Shown piece after piece: positions 42,255 through 44,026 of a stretch of 44,026 nt of DNA (the first letter of the stretch is position 1; every line of letters begins with the position of its first letter). The position numbers were made by a program, and so were the translations under genes. The stretch covers positions 1 to 44,026 of the forward strand of contig CANHPN010000015.1 in assembly GCA_947462535.1 (NCBI GenBank), in the 5' to 3' direction. The notes beneath the pieces are model-generated. The model was not told the origin of the DNA, searched no databases, and was given only the letters and a program-made list of their open reading frames with translations. The DNA is from Akkermansiaceae bacterium. Its GTDB lineage: Bacteria; Verrucomicrobiota; Verrucomicrobiia; Verrucomicrobiales; Akkermansiaceae.

Positions 42255-43724
42255 ATGCCCGCCTATTATTTAGAAGCCCTCACCGTCACCCTCGGCATCG
42301 TCCTACTGATGGCCGAAACGTTTTGCTCCTGCAAAAGCAAAGCCTGGGTCGGCATCTCCGCCGCCGTTGGCCTGGTGGTCATCTTTGGACTCACCTGCAT
42401 CGCCATCGGCCCTGACGCGAAGCCCGACGCCGCCTGGGCCAAGTGGCCGCTGTGGAACTTCTACAACTTCGACGCCCTCGCAAAATTCTATAAAATCTTC
42501 GCCATCGTCACCACCATCCTCGTCCTGCTGCTCGCCGTCGATTACCGGAAAATCCTCTCCCGCTTCACCGAAACTCCCGACTCCGAAGCCGGCACCGGCG
42601 AATTCTACTGCCTCCCCGTCTTCGCCTGCGCCGGCATGATGTGGCTCGCCTCCGCCAAGGACCTCGCCGGAGCCTTCGTCGCGCTCGAACTCGTCACCGT
42701 CACTTTCTACATCCTCGTCGCCTACATGCGCCGCAACGTCGGCTCGCTCGAGGCCGGGGTGAAATACCTCATCCTCGGCGCACTCAGCACCGGTTTCCTC
42801 GTTTACGGCATCGCCTGGGTTTACGGCTCCACCGGCACCATGAGCCTCGCGGAAATGCCCGAGCGCCTCACCCACATCACCCACTCCACACCGCTGCTTT
42901 TCGGCATCGCCCTCGTCATGGTCGGCCTCGGTTTCAAGATCGGCGCAGTCCCCATGCAAGTCTGGATTCCCGATGTCTATCAAGGCGCGCCCACTCCCGT
43001 CACCGCCTTCCTCTCCGTCGGCTCGAAAGCCGCCGGCTTCATCCTCACCATCCGTTTCCTCGAGCCCTTCCTCGCCAGCGAAATCACCCGCGGCCCGGTC
43101 CTCACGCTGCTGCTCATCCTCGCCTGCGCCACCCTGCTGTTCGGAAATCTCGCCGCCATCCCGCAGACCAACTTCAAACGCCTGCTCGCATACTCCTCCA
43201 TCGCGCACGCCGGATTCCTCCTCCTCGCACTCGCCGCCTGGAAGCCGGAAACCGCCGTTTCCGAAGGTTCCGTCAAGGTCGTCTCCTTCTACCTCGCCAC
43301 TTATCTGCTCATGACGCTCGGCGTCTTCTTCGTGCTCGCCCAAGTCCGCATCCAGCGCGACGGCGAAATGATCAGCGATTTCAACGCCCTCGGAAAAACC
43401 AACCCGCGGCTCGCCCTCGCCCTAACCGTCCTGCTCGCCGCCCTAGCAGGTATCCCGCTCACCGCCGGATTCCTCGGCAAGTTCCTCGTCTTCTCGCTCG
43501 CCGTCGAAGCCAAAGTCTGGTGGGGCGTCGGCATCGCCCTCATCGCCGCAGCCGCCGGATTCTACTACTACTTCAAAGTCATCCGCGCCATGTGGTGGAG
43601 CGACGCGGCAGATGCCAAGGCCATCGTCCTCCCCTGCATCAGCAAGCTCTGTATCGCCATGCTCACCATCGCCACACTCGTGCTCGGCTTCTGGCCGCAG
43701 CCGATCTGGGCACTGTTGAAATAA
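42255..43724 (+). CDS. nuoN: NADH-quinone oxidoreductase subunit N
   Basis: A 489-residue antiporter-like subunit, last gene of the run. FVALELVTVTFYILVAYMRR carries the helix-5 Glu; FKIGAVPMQVWIPDVYQGAP and LLAYSSIAHAGFLLLAL carry the later Lys/His channel elements. The 45-base gap before it contains an AT-rich GAATCTGGATTCTGGACTCT repeat remnant. A strong dyad follows 6 bases after its stop. Confidence 0.95.
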   Translation: MPAYYLEALTVTLGIVLLMAETFCSCKSKAWVGISAAVGLVVIFGLTCIAIGPDAKPDAAWAKWPLWNFYNFDALAKFYKIFAIVTTILVLLLAVDYRKILSRFTETPDSEAGTGEFYCLPVFACAGMMWLASAKDLAGAFVALELVTVTFYILVAYMRRNVGSLEAGVKYLILGALSTGFLVYGIAWVYGSTGTMSLAEMPERLTHITHSTPLLFGIALVMVGLGFKIGAVPMQVWIPDVYQGAPTPVTAFLSVGSKAAGFILTIRFLEPFLASEITRGPVLTLLLILACATLLFGNLAAIPQTNFKRLLAYSSIAHAGFLLLALAAWKPETAVSEGSVKVVSFYLATYLLMTLGVFFVLAQVRIQRDGEMISDFNALGKTNPRLALALTVLLAALAGIPLTAGFLGKFLVFSLAVEAKVWWGVGIALIAAAAGFYYYFKVIRAMWWSDAADAKAIVLPCISKLCIAMLTIATLVLGFWPQPIWALLK

Positions 43725-43730
43725 CGTACC

Positions 43731-43747
43731 CCGGCTGAGTCAGCCGG
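43731..43747 (+). terminator. Dyad directly after nuoN
   Basis: CCGGCTGAGTCAGCCGG is a perfect palindrome around one central base and begins 7 bases after the nuoN stop codon. No T-tract follows, so a weak or Rho-assisted terminator, or an mRNA 3'-end stabiliser, is more likely than a classical intrinsic terminator. Confidence 0.45.
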
Positions 43748-43792
43748 AACACCTTCCTGCGCCGCCATCTTTTCCCAGTCCGACCCAAAAAG

Positions 43793-43858
43793 AAGCGGTC
43801 CGACTGATCATCCTCAAGGAAAACCCATTAACCTTGAAGCATCTCAGTCGAACCGCTT
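43793..43858. repeat. Long nested inverted repeat
   Basis: Outer arms AAGCGGTCCGACTGA (43793-43807) and TCAGTCGAACCGCTT (43844-43858) pair over 15 bases with one mismatch (G-U in RNA). Inner arms TCAAGG (43814-43819) and CCTTGA (43832-43837) pair around a 12-base loop. It could be an RNA structure, a transposon end or a recombination site. Confidence 0.6.
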
Positions 43859-43877
43859 TGTCTTGCGACAATTTTTT
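43858..43877 (+). terminator. Short hairpin with T-tract
   Basis: TTGTC-TTGC-GACAA followed by TTTTTT has the shape of a Rho-independent terminator with a short, weak 5-bp stem. It directly follows the long inverted repeat and may end the nuo transcript. Confidence 0.45.
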
Positions 43878-44026
43878 AACCTACAAAGGAAAATGGAAAG
43901 ATCGCCAGAGGCGGCCAAGTGACTTAATCTCAACGTTATGGACGCTCCGATGATGCTGATTTCCGCTAACCCTGCGGGTGAGACAAAAAACACCCCTGGA
44001 TGCCCACCTGGAACCTGGCCTCTGGA
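43878..44026 (+). other. Window end, no gene assigned
   Basis: AAGGA precedes an ATG at 43894 that opens only nine codons (MERSPEAAK). A second ATG at 43938 opens a frame to the window end (MDAPMMLISANPAGETKN) that I cannot place in a family. A start of the next gene or its leader is possible. Confidence 0.3.

Noticed and set aside
43938-44026. Start of a new gene at the window end
   Set aside because: Only 29 codons are visible, with no ribosome-binding site or recognisable motif, so it is not reported as a CDS.

Overview
This 44 kb window is chromosomal DNA from a GC-rich bacterium, most likely a member of the Verrucomicrobiota (inference). The evidence is a very large secreted sulfatase with PA14, LamG and calcium-binding TSP3-type repeats, many short dispersed intergenic repeats, a eukaryote-type HisA, and weak Shine-Dalgarno sites. 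No rRNA or tRNA gene was recognised.

Layout. (1) 1-3393: the 3' part of the sulfatase gene. (2) 3.5-15.2 kb: a surface-glycan island with two GT2 enzymes, a fused tandem GT4 enzyme, a DUF268 methyltransferase-like protein, a GT11 fucosyltransferase-like enzyme and another GT4 enzyme. It is interrupted by two small toxin-antitoxin pairs (MNT/HEPN and VapBC-like), a four-helix-bundle (S23-type) gene bracketed by octamer repeats, a dead group II intron and several families of dispersed repeats. (3) 15.3-17.4 kb, minus strand: a secreted coiled-coil protein with a transglutaminase-like core. (4) 17.6-26.3 kb, plus strand: eukaryote-type hisA, 2-oxoacid dehydrogenase E1 alpha, E1 beta and E2, the redox repressor Rex, an ECF sigma factor, a membrane anti-sigma-like protein, a YihY-family membrane protein and a class I DAHP synthase. 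(5) 26.7-32.9 kb, minus strand: L-rhamnose isomerase, the rhamnose transporter RhaT, a broken alpha-L-rhamnosidase, a small unknown ORF, MTA phosphorylase and an aldo/keto reductase. An AraC-type regulator is divergent from rhaA. (6) 34.3-43.7 kb, plus strand: nuoG to nuoN, the hydrogenase-like and membrane half of respiratory complex I.

How the parts connect. The strongest new link is regulatory. The window encodes Rex, an NADH-sensing repressor, just behind an NADH-producing dehydrogenase operon. It also carries a perfect Rex-type operator (TTGTGAA-N4-TTCACAA, 34210-34227) about 95 bp upstream of nuoG, the first gene of an NADH-consuming complex I operon. This suggests that NADH status controls this half of complex I.

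Genome decay is also visible: a rhamnosidase with a homopolymer frameshift and an internal deletion, a group II intron with a gutted reverse transcriptase and an altered domain V triad, a Phd-like antitoxin remnant with an early stop, and an anti-sigma protein that seems to have lost its VWA domain. Repeats have also entered coding sequence: one supplies the linker of the fused glycosyltransferase and another supplies the C-terminal tail of the YihY protein.
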